Shown piece after piece: positions 42,965 to 52,036 of a stretch of 64,000 nucleotides of DNA (its first letter is position 1; each line of letters starts with the position of its first letter). Under the pieces are notes generated by a model. That model searched no databases. It had not been told where the DNA came from and saw nothing but the letters and a program-made list of their open reading frames with translations. The stretch is taken from assembly GCF_003635115.1 (NCBI RefSeq), contig NZ_RBXJ01000003.1, forward strand, positions 321,324 to 385,323, read 5' to 3'. A program made the position numbers and the translations under genes. This stretch comes from Microbacterium sp. AG1240 (GTDB lineage: Bacteria > Actinomycetota > Actinomycetes > Actinomycetales > Microbacteriaceae).

Positions 42965-43002
42965 CGTTTCACCCTATCGGGGCGTTTCTGCCGCCCCCGG
43001 GA

Positions 43003-43079
43003 GACCGCGAGACCGCTTCCGCGCGACGAGACCCGGGCCTTATGTCGGGGTCTCGCCGCGCGCATCGGGTCTCGCGGTC
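43003..43079. repeat. Nested palindrome, family copy 2
   Basis: The outer arms start GACCGCGAGACCGCTTCC and end TCGCGGTC; the inner part reads CGAGACCC, then GGGCCTTATGTC, then GGGGTCTCG. This copy lies upstream of both flanking genes (divergent), where a terminator would make no sense. Confidence 0.85.
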
Positions 43080-43209
43080 GGGGCGGGGACGGGCGGGGCG
43101 GGGACGGGCGGGTCGCGGGCGGGCGGCGGGCGGGCGGCGCACGGGCGGCGTGAGGAACGGGGGAGCGGGCGTACGGGTTGCGTGAGGACCGCGGGCGGGC
43201 GGGGCGACC
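43080..43209 (+). other. G-run-rich low-complexity tract
   Basis: More than ten runs of three or more G, mostly as GGGCGGG, lie on the plus strand between palindrome copy 2 and the gene at 43228. Such runs can fold into a G-quadruplex. It also holds two copies of GCGTGAGGA. Confidence 0.55.
43149..43190. repeat. Short intergenic repeat, second family, copy 1
   Basis: Holds GCGTACGGGTTGCGTGAGGA, matching in reverse complement the segment at 51931-51975 at about 18 of 21 core positions. Both copies lie upstream of a plus-strand gene. Confidence 0.5.
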
Positions 43210-43227
43210 GGGCGTAGACCGGACGAC

Positions 43228-43719
43228 ATGACCCTCACGTCGATCCTCCCCACGCTGCGCGACAGCATCCCCTCGCCCTTCGATCGCGAGGCCTGGCCGG
43301 CGCGCACCACCCCGACGATCGACGACGTCGTGGTCGCCGGCGTCTCGCTCTTGCGCATCGTCGACCTCTGCGCGACGCCCTGCGTCTACACCGGCGCGGC
43401 CGTGATTCCGATGTCGGGAGGCGTGGTGTCGTCGACCGACGCGACCACGGTCGTGGTGGCTCGTGTCGCGGCGACGGATGCGGGCAGCATCCGCCTCGAC
43501 GCGACCTTCCGCCTCCACGCTCCGCTGTGGCGGGAGGCGCGGTTGCTCGGCCGCGTCTCGCACGCGTACGAGCAGGCGTTCTCGGTGCTCGACGCCGACT
43601 CGGGCGCGGTGTCGGGTGCGGTGCGGATTCCGGGCGACCCGCGCGTCGGCGATCTCGTCGCCGTTCCCTGCTCGGGATGCTTCAGCGTGGGCGATGTGCG
43701 CCCCTCGCGGGGGCGTTGA
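43228..43719 (+). CDS. Hypothetical protein, 163 residues
   Basis: Not recognised. The product has no signal peptide or membrane helix. It begins MTLTSILPTLRDSIPSPFDR; a beta-rich core contains TTPTIDDVVVAGVSLLRIVD and DATTVVVARVAATDAGSIRLD, and a Cys pair occurs near the end (AVPCSGCFSVGD). The composition and third-base GC preference fit a real gene, and the fold may be a small beta-barrel. It lies alone between the ABC ATPase (divergent) and kdpE (convergent), with a strong bidirectional hairpin after it. Confidence 0.7.
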   Translation: MTLTSILPTLRDSIPSPFDREAWPARTTPTIDDVVVAGVSLLRIVDLCATPCVYTGAAVIPMSGGVVSSTDATTVVVARVAATDAGSIRLDATFRLHAPLWREARLLGRVSHAYEQAFSVLDADSGAVSGAVRIPGDPRVGDLVAVPCSGCFSVGDVRPSRGR

Positions 43720-43846
43720 CCGTGCTGCTCCACACGATCCTGTACGCCGTGCGCTGCGCCCGTGTCGAAGCCACCGCGTCGGCTCCCGAACCGCCTGACG
43801 AGGACCCCGCCTGACGCGCGTCGCGCCCGAGTCGTCGAAACAACAA

Positions 43847-43891
43847 CCCGGATACGAGACTGCGACCTCCGCCTGAAGTCTCGTATCCGGG
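43847..43891. terminator. Bidirectional terminator hairpin between convergent genes
   Basis: CCCGGATACGAGACT (43847-43861) and AGTCTCGTATCCGGG (43877-43891) form a perfect 15-bp stem with a 15-nt loop. It lies between the hypothetical gene and the 3' end of kdpE and also carries the GAGACT core of the palindrome group. Confidence 0.82.
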
Positions 43892-43920
43892 ATGACGTCT
43901 CGCGGCCCGTGGCGAAGGTG

Positions 43921-44595
43921 TCAGCCGGTGACGAGGCGGTAGCCCATGCCCGACTCGGTCAGCAGGTGCGCGGGGTGGGCGGGGTCGCGCTCGAGCTTCT
44001 TGCGCAGCTGCGAGACGTACAGGCGCAGGTAGCCCGAGTCGCTCACCTGATCGCTCGCCCAGATCTCCTTCAGCAGGGTCTGGCGGGTGACGAGGGCGCC
44101 GGGGTTGCGGGCGAGGAACTCCAGCATCCGCCACTCCGTCGGCGTCAGGTGCACGGTGGCTCCCGCGCGGGTGACCGACTTCGCGGCCAGGTCGACCACC
44201 ACGTCGCCGAAACGCACGGTCGGCTCGTCGGTCGTGGCGACCTGGCGCCGCGAGAGCGCACGCAGGCGTGCCAGCAGCTCGTCGATCTGGAACGGCTTCG
44301 TGACGTAGTCGTCGGCTCCCGCGTCGAGCGCGTCGACCTTGTCGGCCGACCCCGTGCGCCCCGATACGACGAGGATCGGCACGCTCGACCACCCGCGGAT
44401 CGCCTCGATCACCTGCACCCCGTCGAGCCGGGGCATCCCGAGGTCGAGCAGCACCAGATCGGGATGCGTCTGCGCGGCCGCGGCGATCGCCGCCGCGCCG
44501 TCGGCCGCGGCCACGACGTCGTAGCCGTGCGCGGCGAGGGTGATGCGCAGCGCCCGCACCAGCTGCGGGTCGTCGTCGGCGATCAGCACCTTCAC
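43921..44595 (-). CDS. kdpE: Response regulator KdpE
   Basis: A 224-residue OmpR-type response regulator that activates the kdp operon when phosphorylated by KdpD. The receiver domain shows the acidic pair in LIADDDPQ, the phospho-Asp in LVLLDLGMPRLDG and the Lys in YVTKPFQIDEL. The C-terminal winged helix has LTPTEWRMLEFLARNPG. It overlaps kdpD by 4 bp and ends the operon. The order kdpFABCDE is standard. Confidence 0.96.
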   Translation of the reverse strand: MKVLIADDDPQLVRALRITLAAHGYDVVAAADGAAAIAAAAQTHPDLVLLDLGMPRLDGVQVIEAIRGWSSVPILVVSGRTGSADKVDALDAGADDYVTKPFQIDELLARLRALSRRQVATTDEPTVRFGDVVVDLAAKSVTRAGATVHLTPTEWRMLEFLARNPGALVTRQTLLKEIWASDQVSDSGYLRLYVSQLRKKLERDPAHPAHLLTESGMGYRLVTG

Positions 44596-47093
44596 GGAGC
44601 GACCGCCTCGGGTGACGCCACGGGGAGCGCGATCACCATCGTGAGCCCTCCTCCGGGTGTGTCCTCGGGCGCGAGCGTACCGCCCATGCCCTCGGCGAAG
44701 CCCTTCGACAGGGCGAGTCCCAGCCCGAGGCCGGTGCTGTTGTCGGTGTCACCGAAGCGCTGGAAGGGGGCGAACATGTCGCTGCGGCGATCGGGCTCGA
44801 CCCCGGGGCCGTGGTCGACGACGCGGATCTCCGCGGTTCCGGCGAGGCGGCTCGTCGCCACTCGCACGCGCGTGTCGGTGGGCGAGTGCCGTGCGGCATT
44901 CGCCAGCACGTTGACGAGCACGCGCTGCAGCAGCACCGGATCGGCCGAGACCGCGGGCAGGTCGGGATCGAGCGCCAGCTCGACGCTGTCGGGGCCGAGG
45001 CCGAGCTCGTCGACCGCAGCGAGCACGACGTCGGCGGCATCGACGGGGGCGAGCGATACCGCCAGCACCCCCGCCTGCACGCGGCTGACGTCGAGGAGAT
45101 CCGTGACCAGCGCCGTGAGCGTATGCAGGCTCTCGTCGGCGGTGGCGAGGAGCTCGGCGCGGTCGGATTCCGACAGCCGCACGTCGGTCGCCCGCAGGCC
45201 CCCGACCGCGGCGACCGCGGCGGCGAGAGGGCGTCGGAGGTCGTGGCTGACGGCCGAGAGCAGCGCGGTGCGCACGTGGTCGGTCTCGGCGAGGATCCCC
45301 GCCTCGCGAGCGGTCTCGGTCAGGTCGGTGTGCTCGATCGCCGCCCCGAGCTGCGCGACGATGACGTCGAGGAGGCGGCGTTCGGCAGCATCCAGGTCTC
45401 CGCCGTGCAGCTCGAGGGTGGCCCGGTCCGCGCCGACCGGGATCGCCACGACCGCGTCGCCGCGCAACGGCTCGCCGTCGGTGGCGAGCACCTCGCCCGA
45501 CGCATCGACGAGACGCACCCCGGCCATTCCGAACGCCTCGCGCGTGCGGCTGACGAGCGCGGGCACGGCGCTCTCTCCGCGCAGGATGCTGCCGGCCACG
45601 GTCGCGAGCAGTTCGGACTCCGCCAGCGCCCGCCGCGCTGCCCGCGCCCGACGGGCCGCCTGGTCGACGATGTAGCTGACGAGGATCGCGATCACGACGT
45701 ACAGGACGAGCGACAGCGCGTGCGCCGGGTCATCGATCGTCACGGTGAACAGCGGATCGACGAACAAGAAGTCGAGCGTGAAGCCCGACAGCACGGCTGC
45801 GAACAGAGCCGGCCAGATACCACCCACGAGCGCGACGATCACCACGAGCAGCTGGTAGGCGAGCACGTCGGCCGTGATCGACTCGTCGGAGCTGGTGGAC
45901 AGGAGCAGCCACGACAGGAGCGGACCTCCGGTGACGGCGACGACGAAGCCGAGCACGCGGCGCTTGAGGCTGAGGGCGCCGCCGGTGAGCCGCGGGAGCG
46001 CGAAGCGGCCCCCGGCTGCGGCGTGCGTGACGATGTGCACGTCGATGTCGCCCGACTCGCGGATCACGGTCGCACCGATCCCCGGTCCGGTGAGCGCGGC
46101 GGCGAGCCGGCCGCGTCGGCTGACCCCGACGACCAGCTGCGAGGCGTTGACCGATCGCGCGAACTCGACGAGCGTGCGCGCCACGTCGTCGCCGACGACC
46201 TGGTGGTACGTGCCGCCGAGCGATTCGACGAGCGCACGCTGCGCCGCCAGCGCCCCGGGTGCGGCCTGCCGGAGCCCGTCCTGGCTCGTGACGTGCACGG
46301 CGAGCAGCTCGCCGCCCGCCGAGCGCGCGGCGATCCGGGCGCCGCGCCGCAGGAGCGTCTCGCCCTCGGGGCCGCCGGTCAGGGTCACCACGACGCGCTC
46401 GCGCGCCTGCCATGCCCCCTCGATGCCGTGCTCTGCGCGATAGGTCTTCAGCGCGCTGTCGACCTCGTCGGCGAGCCACAGCAGTGCGAGCTCGCGCAGC
46501 GCGGTGAGGTTGCCGAGGCGGAAGTAGTTCGACAGGGCCGCGTCGATCCGCTCCGCCGGGTAGACGTGGCCCGCGGCCAGGCGGTCGCGCAAGGACGCGG
46601 GGGCGAGGTCGACGACCTCGATCTGATCGGCGCCGCGCACCACCGCATCCGGCACCGTCTCGCGCTGCTCGACGCCCGTGATCTTCTGCACGACGTCGTT
46701 CAGCGATTCGATGTGCTGCACGTTGACGGTCGTGATGACGTCGATCCCCGCGGCGAGCAGGTCGTCGACGTCCTGCCAGCGCTTGTCGTGCCGTGACCCG
46801 GGGGCGTTCGTGTGCGCGAGCTCGTCGACGAGGGCGAGCGACGGGCGTCGCTCGAGCACCGCGTCGAGGTCCATCTCGGTCAGCTCGACCCCCCGGTGCA
46901 CCACCGTGCGCCGGGGCACCTCGGGAAGACCGGCGGTCTGCGCCGCGGTCGCCGCGCGGCCGTGGGTCTCGACGACGGCGATGACGACGTCGCGCCCGTC
47001 GCCCTGCAGGCGCCGGCCCTCCTCGAGCATCTCGTACGTCTTGCCGACCCCGGGTGCGGCCCCGAGCAGCACCCGCAACCGCCCGCGTTTCAT
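44592..47093 (-). CDS. kdpD: Sensor histidine kinase KdpD
   Basis: An 833-residue membrane sensor of potassium limitation. The N-terminal KdpD domain has Walker A GAAPGVGKT (11-19). A universal-stress-protein-like domain (about 230-350) follows, then four transmembrane helices (about 380-480), a GAF-like segment, the phosphorylation His near 617 in SAVSHDLRRPLAAA and the ATPase core with the N box NVLANAARHS and G box GLGLGLALSKG. The length is normal. The stop-start overlap with kdpE is 4 bp, and it begins 57 bp after kdpC. Confidence 0.96.
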   Translation of the reverse strand: MKRGRLRVLLGAAPGVGKTYEMLEEGRRLQGDGRDVVIAVVETHGRAATAAQTAGLPEVPRRTVVHRGVELTEMDLDAVLERRPSLALVDELAHTNAPGSRHDKRWQDVDDLLAAGIDVITTVNVQHIESLNDVVQKITGVEQRETVPDAVVRGADQIEVVDLAPASLRDRLAAGHVYPAERIDAALSNYFRLGNLTALRELALLWLADEVDSALKTYRAEHGIEGAWQARERVVVTLTGGPEGETLLRRGARIAARSAGGELLAVHVTSQDGLRQAAPGALAAQRALVESLGGTYHQVVGDDVARTLVEFARSVNASQLVVGVSRRGRLAAALTGPGIGATVIRESGDIDVHIVTHAAAGGRFALPRLTGGALSLKRRVLGFVVAVTGGPLLSWLLLSTSSDESITADVLAYQLLVVIVALVGGIWPALFAAVLSGFTLDFLFVDPLFTVTIDDPAHALSLVLYVVIAILVSYIVDQAARRARAARRALAESELLATVAGSILRGESAVPALVSRTREAFGMAGVRLVDASGEVLATDGEPLRGDAVVAIPVGADRATLELHGGDLDAAERRLLDVIVAQLGAAIEHTDLTETAREAGILAETDHVRTALLSAVSHDLRRPLAAAVAAVGGLRATDVRLSESDRAELLATADESLHTLTALVTDLLDVSRVQAGVLAVSLAPVDAADVVLAAVDELGLGPDSVELALDPDLPAVSADPVLLQRVLVNVLANAARHSPTDTRVRVATSRLAGTAEIRVVDHGPGVEPDRRSDMFAPFQRFGDTDNSTGLGLGLALSKGFAEGMGGTLAPEDTPGGGLTMVIALPVASPEAVAP

Positions 47094-47150
47094 GTCGTCA
47101 CCCTAATCCGTGCCGTTCCCGCGGGGCGCGTGCGCGGCGCAAGACGCACC

Positions 47151-47747
47151 TCAGCGCGCGTCGAGCGCGAGGTTGAGCTCGAGCACGTTCACGCGCGGCT
47201 CGCCGACGAACCCGAGGTCACGGGGACGGATGCTGCGCTCCACGAGGTCGCGCACCTCCGCCGCGTCGAGATCGCGGGCCTCGGCCACGCGGTCGACCTG
47301 CAGGAGGGCGTACGCGACGCTGATGTCGGGGTCGAGACCCGAACCGGAGGCGGTGACCGCGTCGGCCGGGATCTCGCCCGCCGCGACCCCGTCGAGGTCG
47401 GCGATCGTCGCCTGGCGCTCACCGATCGCCGCGATGAGGTCATCGTTCTCGGGGCCGTAGTTCGACCCGCTCGAGGCCCCGGCGTCGAAGCCGTCGCCCG
47501 CGGCGGACGGCCGCGACTGGAAGTACTCCGGCAGCGGGGCCCCGTCGGCGTCGGTGAACGACTGACCGATCAGCGACGAGCCGACGATGCCGCCGTCGGC
47601 GCTCCGGATGAGGGAGCCGTTGGCCTGGGCGGGGAAGGCGAGCTGCCCGATCGCGGTGATCAGCAGCATGTACCCGACGCCGAGGACGACGGTGAAGACG
47701 AGCATCGCGCGGACGGCGACGCCGGTGGTGCGGAGTGTGGTGCGCAT
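47151..47747 (-). CDS. kdpC: Potassium-transporting ATPase subunit KdpC
   Basis: A 198-residue single-pass subunit that stabilises the KdpFABC complex. One N-terminal transmembrane helix (about 15-36) is followed by an extracytoplasmic domain with GSSLIGQSFTDADGAPLPEY, FQSRPSAAGDGFD and SASGSGLDPDIS-type family signatures (here TASGSGLDPDIS) and a C-terminal VNVLELNLALD. The start ATG lies 11 bp after the kdpB stop. Normal length. Confidence 0.95.
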   Translation of the reverse strand: MRTTLRTTGVAVRAMLVFTVVLGVGYMLLITAIGQLAFPAQANGSLIRSADGGIVGSSLIGQSFTDADGAPLPEYFQSRPSAAGDGFDAGASSGSNYGPENDDLIAAIGERQATIADLDGVAAGEIPADAVTASGSGLDPDISVAYALLQVDRVAEARDLDAAEVRDLVERSIRPRDLGFVGEPRVNVLELNLALDAR

Positions 47748-47758
47748 GGCTGGACCTT

Positions 47759-49969
47759 TCAGAAGCCCGGGATGAGGCTCACGACGAGGTCGATGAGCTT
47801 GATGCCGATGAAGGGCGCGATCACGCCGCCGAGGCCGTAGATCACGAGGTTGCGGCTGAGGGTCGCCGAAGCGCTCGCCGCGCGGTATCGGACTCCGCGC
47901 AGCGCCAGCGGGATCAGCACGATGATGACCAGCGCATTGAAGATGATCGCGCTCGTCACCGCCGAGGCCGGTGAACTCAGCTGCATCACGTTGAGCGCGG
48001 CGAGGCCGGGGAAGACCCCCATGAACATCGCCGGGATGATCGCGAAGTACTTCGCGATGTCGTTCGCGAGGGAGAACGTGGTGAGCGCGCCCCGCGTGAT
48101 GAGCAGCTGCTTGCCGATCCGCACGATGTCGATCAGCTTGGTCGGGTCGGAGTCGAGGTCGACCATGTTGCCGGCCTCCTTCGCCGCCGACGTGCCGGTG
48201 TTCATCGCGACCCCGACGTCGGCCTGGGCGAGGGCGGGGGCGTCGTTCGTGCCGTCTCCGGTCATCGCGACGAGGTTGCCGCCCTCCTGCTCGCGCTGGA
48301 TCAGGGCGAGCTTGTCTTCGGGCGTGGCCTCGGCGAGGAAGTCGTCGACGCCGGCTTCGGCGGCGATCGCCTTCGCGGTGAGCGGGTTGTCGCCGGTGAT
48401 CATCACCGTCCGGATGCCCATTGCACGCAGCTCGTCGAATCGTTCGCGCAGCCCGTCCTTGACGACGTCCTTGAGGTGGATCACGCCGAGGATCGAGCCG
48501 GTCACCGAGCCCTCTCCGCCCGGTGCCTGAGCCTGTCGAAGGGTCGCGACGACGAGCGGGGTGCCGCCCGAGGCGGCGATCGCATCGGTCTCGCTCACGA
48601 GTTGTGCCCGCAGCGACGTCGAGGGGGCGGCGGCGGATGCTTCGAGCCACGCGAGCACCGCCGAACCGGCACCCTTGCGCACCTGGGTGCCGTCGAGGAG
48701 GTCGAGACCGCTCATGCGCGTCTGCGCGGTGAAGGGCACCGACACCGCCCCGTCGGGGAGGGTCGCGACGACCCCCTGCGCCGCGGCCAGCTCGACGACC
48801 GAGGTGCCCTCGGGTGTCGGATCGGCGAGCGACGAGAGCGAGGCGGCACGGGCGAGCTCGTCGGCCGGCACTCCGGGCATGCGCACGAAGTCGGTCGCCC
48901 GGCGGTTGCCGTAGGTGATCGTGCCCGTCTTGTCGAGGAGGAGGGTCGTCACGTCGCCCGCGGCCTCGACGGCGCGGCCCGACATCGCGAGCACGTTGCG
49001 CTGCACGAGGCGGTCCATGCCGGCGATGCCGATGGCGCTCAGGAGCGCCCCGATCGTGGTGGGGATGAGGCAGACGAGCAGGGCGATGAGCACCGGGATG
49101 CTGACGGGAGACGCGGCGTAGGAGGCGATGGGGTTCATCGCCAGCACGACGATGACGAACACGATCGACAGGCTCGCCAGCAGGATGTTCAGCGCGATCT
49201 CGTTCGGGGTGCGCTGACGCGAGGCGCCCTCGACAAGGGCGATCATGCGGTCGACGAAGGTCTCGCCGGGTTTCGAGGTGATGCGCACGACGATCCGGTC
49301 CGACAGCACGCGGGTGCCGCCGGTGACCGCGCTGCGGTCGCCGCCCGACTCCCGCACGACCGGGGCCGACTCGCCCGTGATCGCCGACTCGTCCACCGTG
49401 GCGATCCCCCAGACGATGTCGCCGTCGCCCGGGATGAGCTCGCCCGCGGTCACCACCACGGCGTCGCCGAGGGTGAGGTCGGCCGACGGCACCTCGGTGA
49501 CGGATGCTGCGGTGGCCGCCGCATCCGACGACGCGTCGTAGGCGACCACCCGGCGGGCGTTCGTCGTGGTGCGGGTCTGTCGCAGCGCCGAGGCCTGCGC
49601 CTTGCCGCGACCCTCGGCCACAGACTCGGCGAGGTTCGCGAACAGCACGGTCAGCCAGAGCCAGACGGCGATGCCCCACGTGAAACCGGCCGGCACAGGG
49701 GTGCCGCCGGAGGCCTCCGGGCCGCCGAGGAACGGCTCGGCGATCGCAATGGCGGTGGTCAGGGCCGCGCCCACCCACACGAGGAACATCACGGGGTTGC
49801 GCCAGAGGGCGGCCGGGTTGAGTTTGGTCAGCGCCCCGGGGAGCGCCTCCGCGAGCTGTGCGACGCCGAAGCCGCGCTGAGGGGCGCGGCTCGCCGACTC
49901 TTCTGCGGGAGCGGGGGCCGGCGTGCGTCGTTCGACGGGGTCGGGGGCCGGGATGGCGGTGGTGGACAT
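47759..49969 (-). CDS. kdpB: Potassium-transporting P-type ATPase subunit KdpB
   Basis: A 736-residue P-type ATPase that powers high-affinity K+ uptake. The phosphorylated Asp (about 346) lies in [11 protein letters not shown], the actuator loop has [10 protein letters not shown], and the hinge has [20 protein letters not shown]. The N-terminal 55 residues are a variable Pro/Ala-rich tail, longer than in the E. coli form. Stop and start of kdpA and kdpB are one base apart. Complex in the cytoplasmic membrane. Confidence 0.97.
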   Translation of the reverse strand: MSTTAIPAPDPVERRTPAPAPAEESASRAPQRGFGVAQLAEALPGALTKLNPAALWRNPVMFLVWVGAALTTAIAIAEPFLGGPEASGGTPVPAGFTWGIAVWLWLTVLFANLAESVAEGRGKAQASALRQTRTTTNARRVVAYDASSDAAATAASVTEVPSADLTLGDAVVVTAGELIPGDGDIVWGIATVDESAITGESAPVVRESGGDRSAVTGGTRVLSDRIVVRITSKPGETFVDRMIALVEGASRQRTPNEIALNILLASLSIVFVIVVLAMNPIASYAASPVSIPVLIALLVCLIPTTIGALLSAIGIAGMDRLVQRNVLAMSGRAVEAAGDVTTLLLDKTGTITYGNRRATDFVRMPGVPADELARAASLSSLADPTPEGTSVVELAAAQGVVATLPDGAVSVPFTAQTRMSGLDLLDGTQVRKGAGSAVLAWLEASAAAPSTSLRAQLVSETDAIAASGGTPLVVATLRQAQAPGGEGSVTGSILGVIHLKDVVKDGLRERFDELRAMGIRTVMITGDNPLTAKAIAAEAGVDDFLAEATPEDKLALIQREQEGGNLVAMTGDGTNDAPALAQADVGVAMNTGTSAAKEAGNMVDLDSDPTKLIDIVRIGKQLLITRGALTTFSLANDIAKYFAIIPAMFMGVFPGLAALNVMQLSSPASAVTSAIIFNALVIIVLIPLALRGVRYRAASASATLSRNLVIYGLGGVIAPFIGIKLIDLVVSLIPGF

Positions 49970-49970
49970 G

Positions 49971-51653
49971 TCAGGAGAGTCCTTCAGCGAGGGGTCCGAG
50001 GGTGAGGACCGGGAAGTAGGTGAGTGCGGTGATGATCACCGCGACGCCCGCAAGGAGCCCCGCGAACTGGGGCCGGTGCGTCGGCAGCGTTCCGACGGTG
50101 GACGGAACCTTGTCCTGCGCGGCGAACGAGCCCGCCAGCGCGAGGACGAGCACGATGGGCACGAAGCGGCCCAGCAGCATCGCGACACCGAGCGCGGTGT
50201 TCAGCCACGGGGTGTTCGCGGTGAGACCGGCGAAGGCCGACCCGTTGTTGTTGGCCGCCGAGGTGAACGCGTAGAGCACTTCGCTCAGACCGTGGATGCC
50301 CGGGTTCCAGATGGACGTCGACTCGACATCGGCGCGCACCGCGGGGATCGCGAAGCTCAGCGCGGTGCCGACGAGCACGAGGATCGGGGTCACGAGGATG
50401 TAGAGGCTCGCGAGCTTGATCTCGCGCGGACCGATCTTCTTGCCGAGGTATTCGGGAGTGCGCCCGATGAGGAGCCCGCCGACGAACACCGCGATGACGG
50501 CGACCACCAGCATCCCGTACAGGCCCGAGCCGACGCCGCCCGGGGCGATCTCGCCCAGCATCATGTTGATCATCGGCAGCATGCCGCCGAGTGCGGTGTA
50601 GCTGTCGTGCATCGAGTTCACCGCGCCGGTGGAGGTGAGGGTCGATGTCGACGAGAAGAGTGTCGAGCCGAAGAGTCCGAACCGCACCTCCTTGCCCTCC
50701 ATCGCGGCACCGGCGAGCTGGGGAGCGGTGCCCCCGGCGGATGCTTCGGCCCACGTGACGAGCACGAGCGAGGCGACGAAGATGCCCGCCATCACGGCGA
50801 CGATGGCGTACCCCTGACGGTTGTCTCCGACGATGCGGCCGAACGCGCGAGGCATCGCGAACGGGATCACGAGCATGAGGAAGACCTGGAAGAGGCTCGT
50901 CCAGGGTGCGGGGTTCTCGAACGGGTGGGCGGAGTTGGCATTGAAGAAACCGCCGCCGTTCGTGCCGAGGAGCTTGATGGCCTCCTGGCTCGCCACCGGG
51001 CCGCCCGGGATCGACTGCGTCGCTCCGGCCACGGTCGTCACGTCGGTGAAGCCCGCGACGTTCTGGATCACTCCGCCGGCGAGCAGCACGATCGCCGCGA
51101 CGATCGAGAAGGGCAGCAGCACCCGGTAGGTGCCGCGCACGAGGTCGACCCAGAAGTTGCCGATCGTGCCCGACCGGCGGTAGGCGAAGCCGCGCACCAG
51201 GGTGATGGCCACCGCGATGCCGACGGCCGCCGAGACGAAGTTCTGCACGGCGAGGCCGGCGAACTGCACGGTGTAGCCGAGCGTGAGCTCGGGCGAGTAC
51301 GACTGCCAGTTCGTGTTCGTCACGAACGACACCGCCGTGTTGAACGCGAGCGGTTCGCTCGGCGCGGGCAGCCCCAGCGACGCGGGCAGGAACGACTGGA
51401 GGCGCTGGAGGCCGTAGACGACCACGATCCCGATGAACGAGAAGAGCAGCACGCCGCGGAGGTAGGCCTGCCAGGTCTGCGCGGAGCGCGGGTCGACGCC
51501 GATGAGGCGATAGGTGCCCCGCTCGACGGCGAGGTCCCTCGCGGAGGTGTAGACGTGGGCGATGTAGTCGCCCACCGGCCGGTACGCCAGCGCCAGGAGG
51601 AGGGCGAGCGCGCCGGCCTGGAGGACGGCGAACCAGAACTGTTCGGTGGTCAC
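49971..51653 (-). CDS. kdpA: Potassium-transporting ATPase subunit KdpA
   Basis: A 560-residue ion-channel-like subunit with ten predicted helices and four pseudo-repeats containing the selectivity filters, visible as [49 protein letters not shown] and similar segments. It is homologous to the KtrB/TrkH superfamily. The GTG at 51653 lies 1 base past the kdpF stop. A normal length and intact filter argue for a working transporter. Confidence 0.97.
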   Translation of the reverse strand: MTTEQFWFAVLQAGALALLLALAYRPVGDYIAHVYTSARDLAVERGTYRLIGVDPRSAQTWQAYLRGVLLFSFIGIVVVYGLQRLQSFLPASLGLPAPSEPLAFNTAVSFVTNTNWQSYSPELTLGYTVQFAGLAVQNFVSAAVGIAVAITLVRGFAYRRSGTIGNFWVDLVRGTYRVLLPFSIVAAIVLLAGGVIQNVAGFTDVTTVAGATQSIPGGPVASQEAIKLLGTNGGGFFNANSAHPFENPAPWTSLFQVFLMLVIPFAMPRAFGRIVGDNRQGYAIVAVMAGIFVASLVLVTWAEASAGGTAPQLAGAAMEGKEVRFGLFGSTLFSSTSTLTSTGAVNSMHDSYTALGGMLPMINMMLGEIAPGGVGSGLYGMLVVAVIAVFVGGLLIGRTPEYLGKKIGPREIKLASLYILVTPILVLVGTALSFAIPAVRADVESTSIWNPGIHGLSEVLYAFTSAANNNGSAFAGLTANTPWLNTALGVAMLLGRFVPIVLVLALAGSFAAQDKVPSTVGTLPTHRPQFAGLLAGVAVIITALTYFPVLTLGPLAEGLS

Positions 51654-51654
51654 C

Positions 51655-51744
51655 TCAGAACCTTTCCGGTCGCACGAGGGCGACGACGAGGTAGACCACG
51701 GCGCCGATCGCCAGGACGCCGGCGAGCAGAGTGAAGAACGTCAT
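51655..51744 (-). CDS. kdpF: Potassium-transporting ATPase subunit KdpF
   Basis: A 29-residue single-helix peptide ([20 protein letters not shown], then ending RPERF) that stabilises the Kdp complex. The AL-RPE-F C-terminus is the usual KdpF signature. It is placed directly upstream of kdpA. The ATG at 51744 overlaps the stop of an even smaller upstream peptide gene (ATGA). Confidence 0.9.
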   Translation of the reverse strand: MTFFTLLAGVLAIGAVVYLVVALVRPERF

Positions 51745-51824
51745 AGCCGCTCGACCCCCCGGGCGATCAGCGCGACGAGTGCGAACAGCACGATCGTCGC
51801 GGCGATGTAGACGACATCGAGCAC
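51741..51824 (-). CDS. 27-residue membrane peptide preceding kdpF
   Basis: A tiny gene with GTG start at 51824, preceded by TGAGGAG at a good distance of 5-6 nt. Its product (MLDVVYIAATIVLFALVALI, then ARGVERL) is one transmembrane helix with a basic end. The last base of the stop overlaps the kdpF ATG (ATGA). Placement as the first gene of the kdp operon suggests an extra small subunit or a regulatory leader peptide. No homologue name is known to me with certainty. Confidence 0.72.
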   Translation of the reverse strand: MLDVVYIAATIVLFALVALIARGVERL

Positions 51825-51930
51825 GGGAACTCCTCAAGACGGTGCGGCCGCGCTGCTGCGCGCGGGTGGCCCGACGGGATCCCCCGGGTCACGGTTTCGA
51901 TGCAACCGCGCCGCGACGCAGCATCCGTCC

Positions 51931-51975
51931 GTCCTCACGGAATCCATACGCCCCCGACGCAACCCCTCACGAACC
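51931..51975. repeat. Short intergenic repeat, second family, copy 2
   Basis: The complement of this stretch contains GCGTATGGATTCCGTGAGGA, matching the element at 43149-43190. It lies in the divergent space between the kdp operon and the membrane protein gene at 52037. Confidence 0.5.
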
Positions 51976-52036
51976 GCCTACGAGTCGGAGCGATAATGGC
52001 AACCGACAGGCCGAGTCGACGACGGGGGAGGCCCTC

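Noticed and set aside
43722..43814. A 30-residue open frame following the hypothetical gene
   Set aside because: No ribosome-binding site, and no helix or motif is convincing. It may be chance between a stop and the terminator.
44811..46796. A 661-codon open frame on the plus strand inside kdpD
   Set aside because: Composition is His/Arg/Asp-rich shadow coding and kdpD on the other strand is unmistakable.
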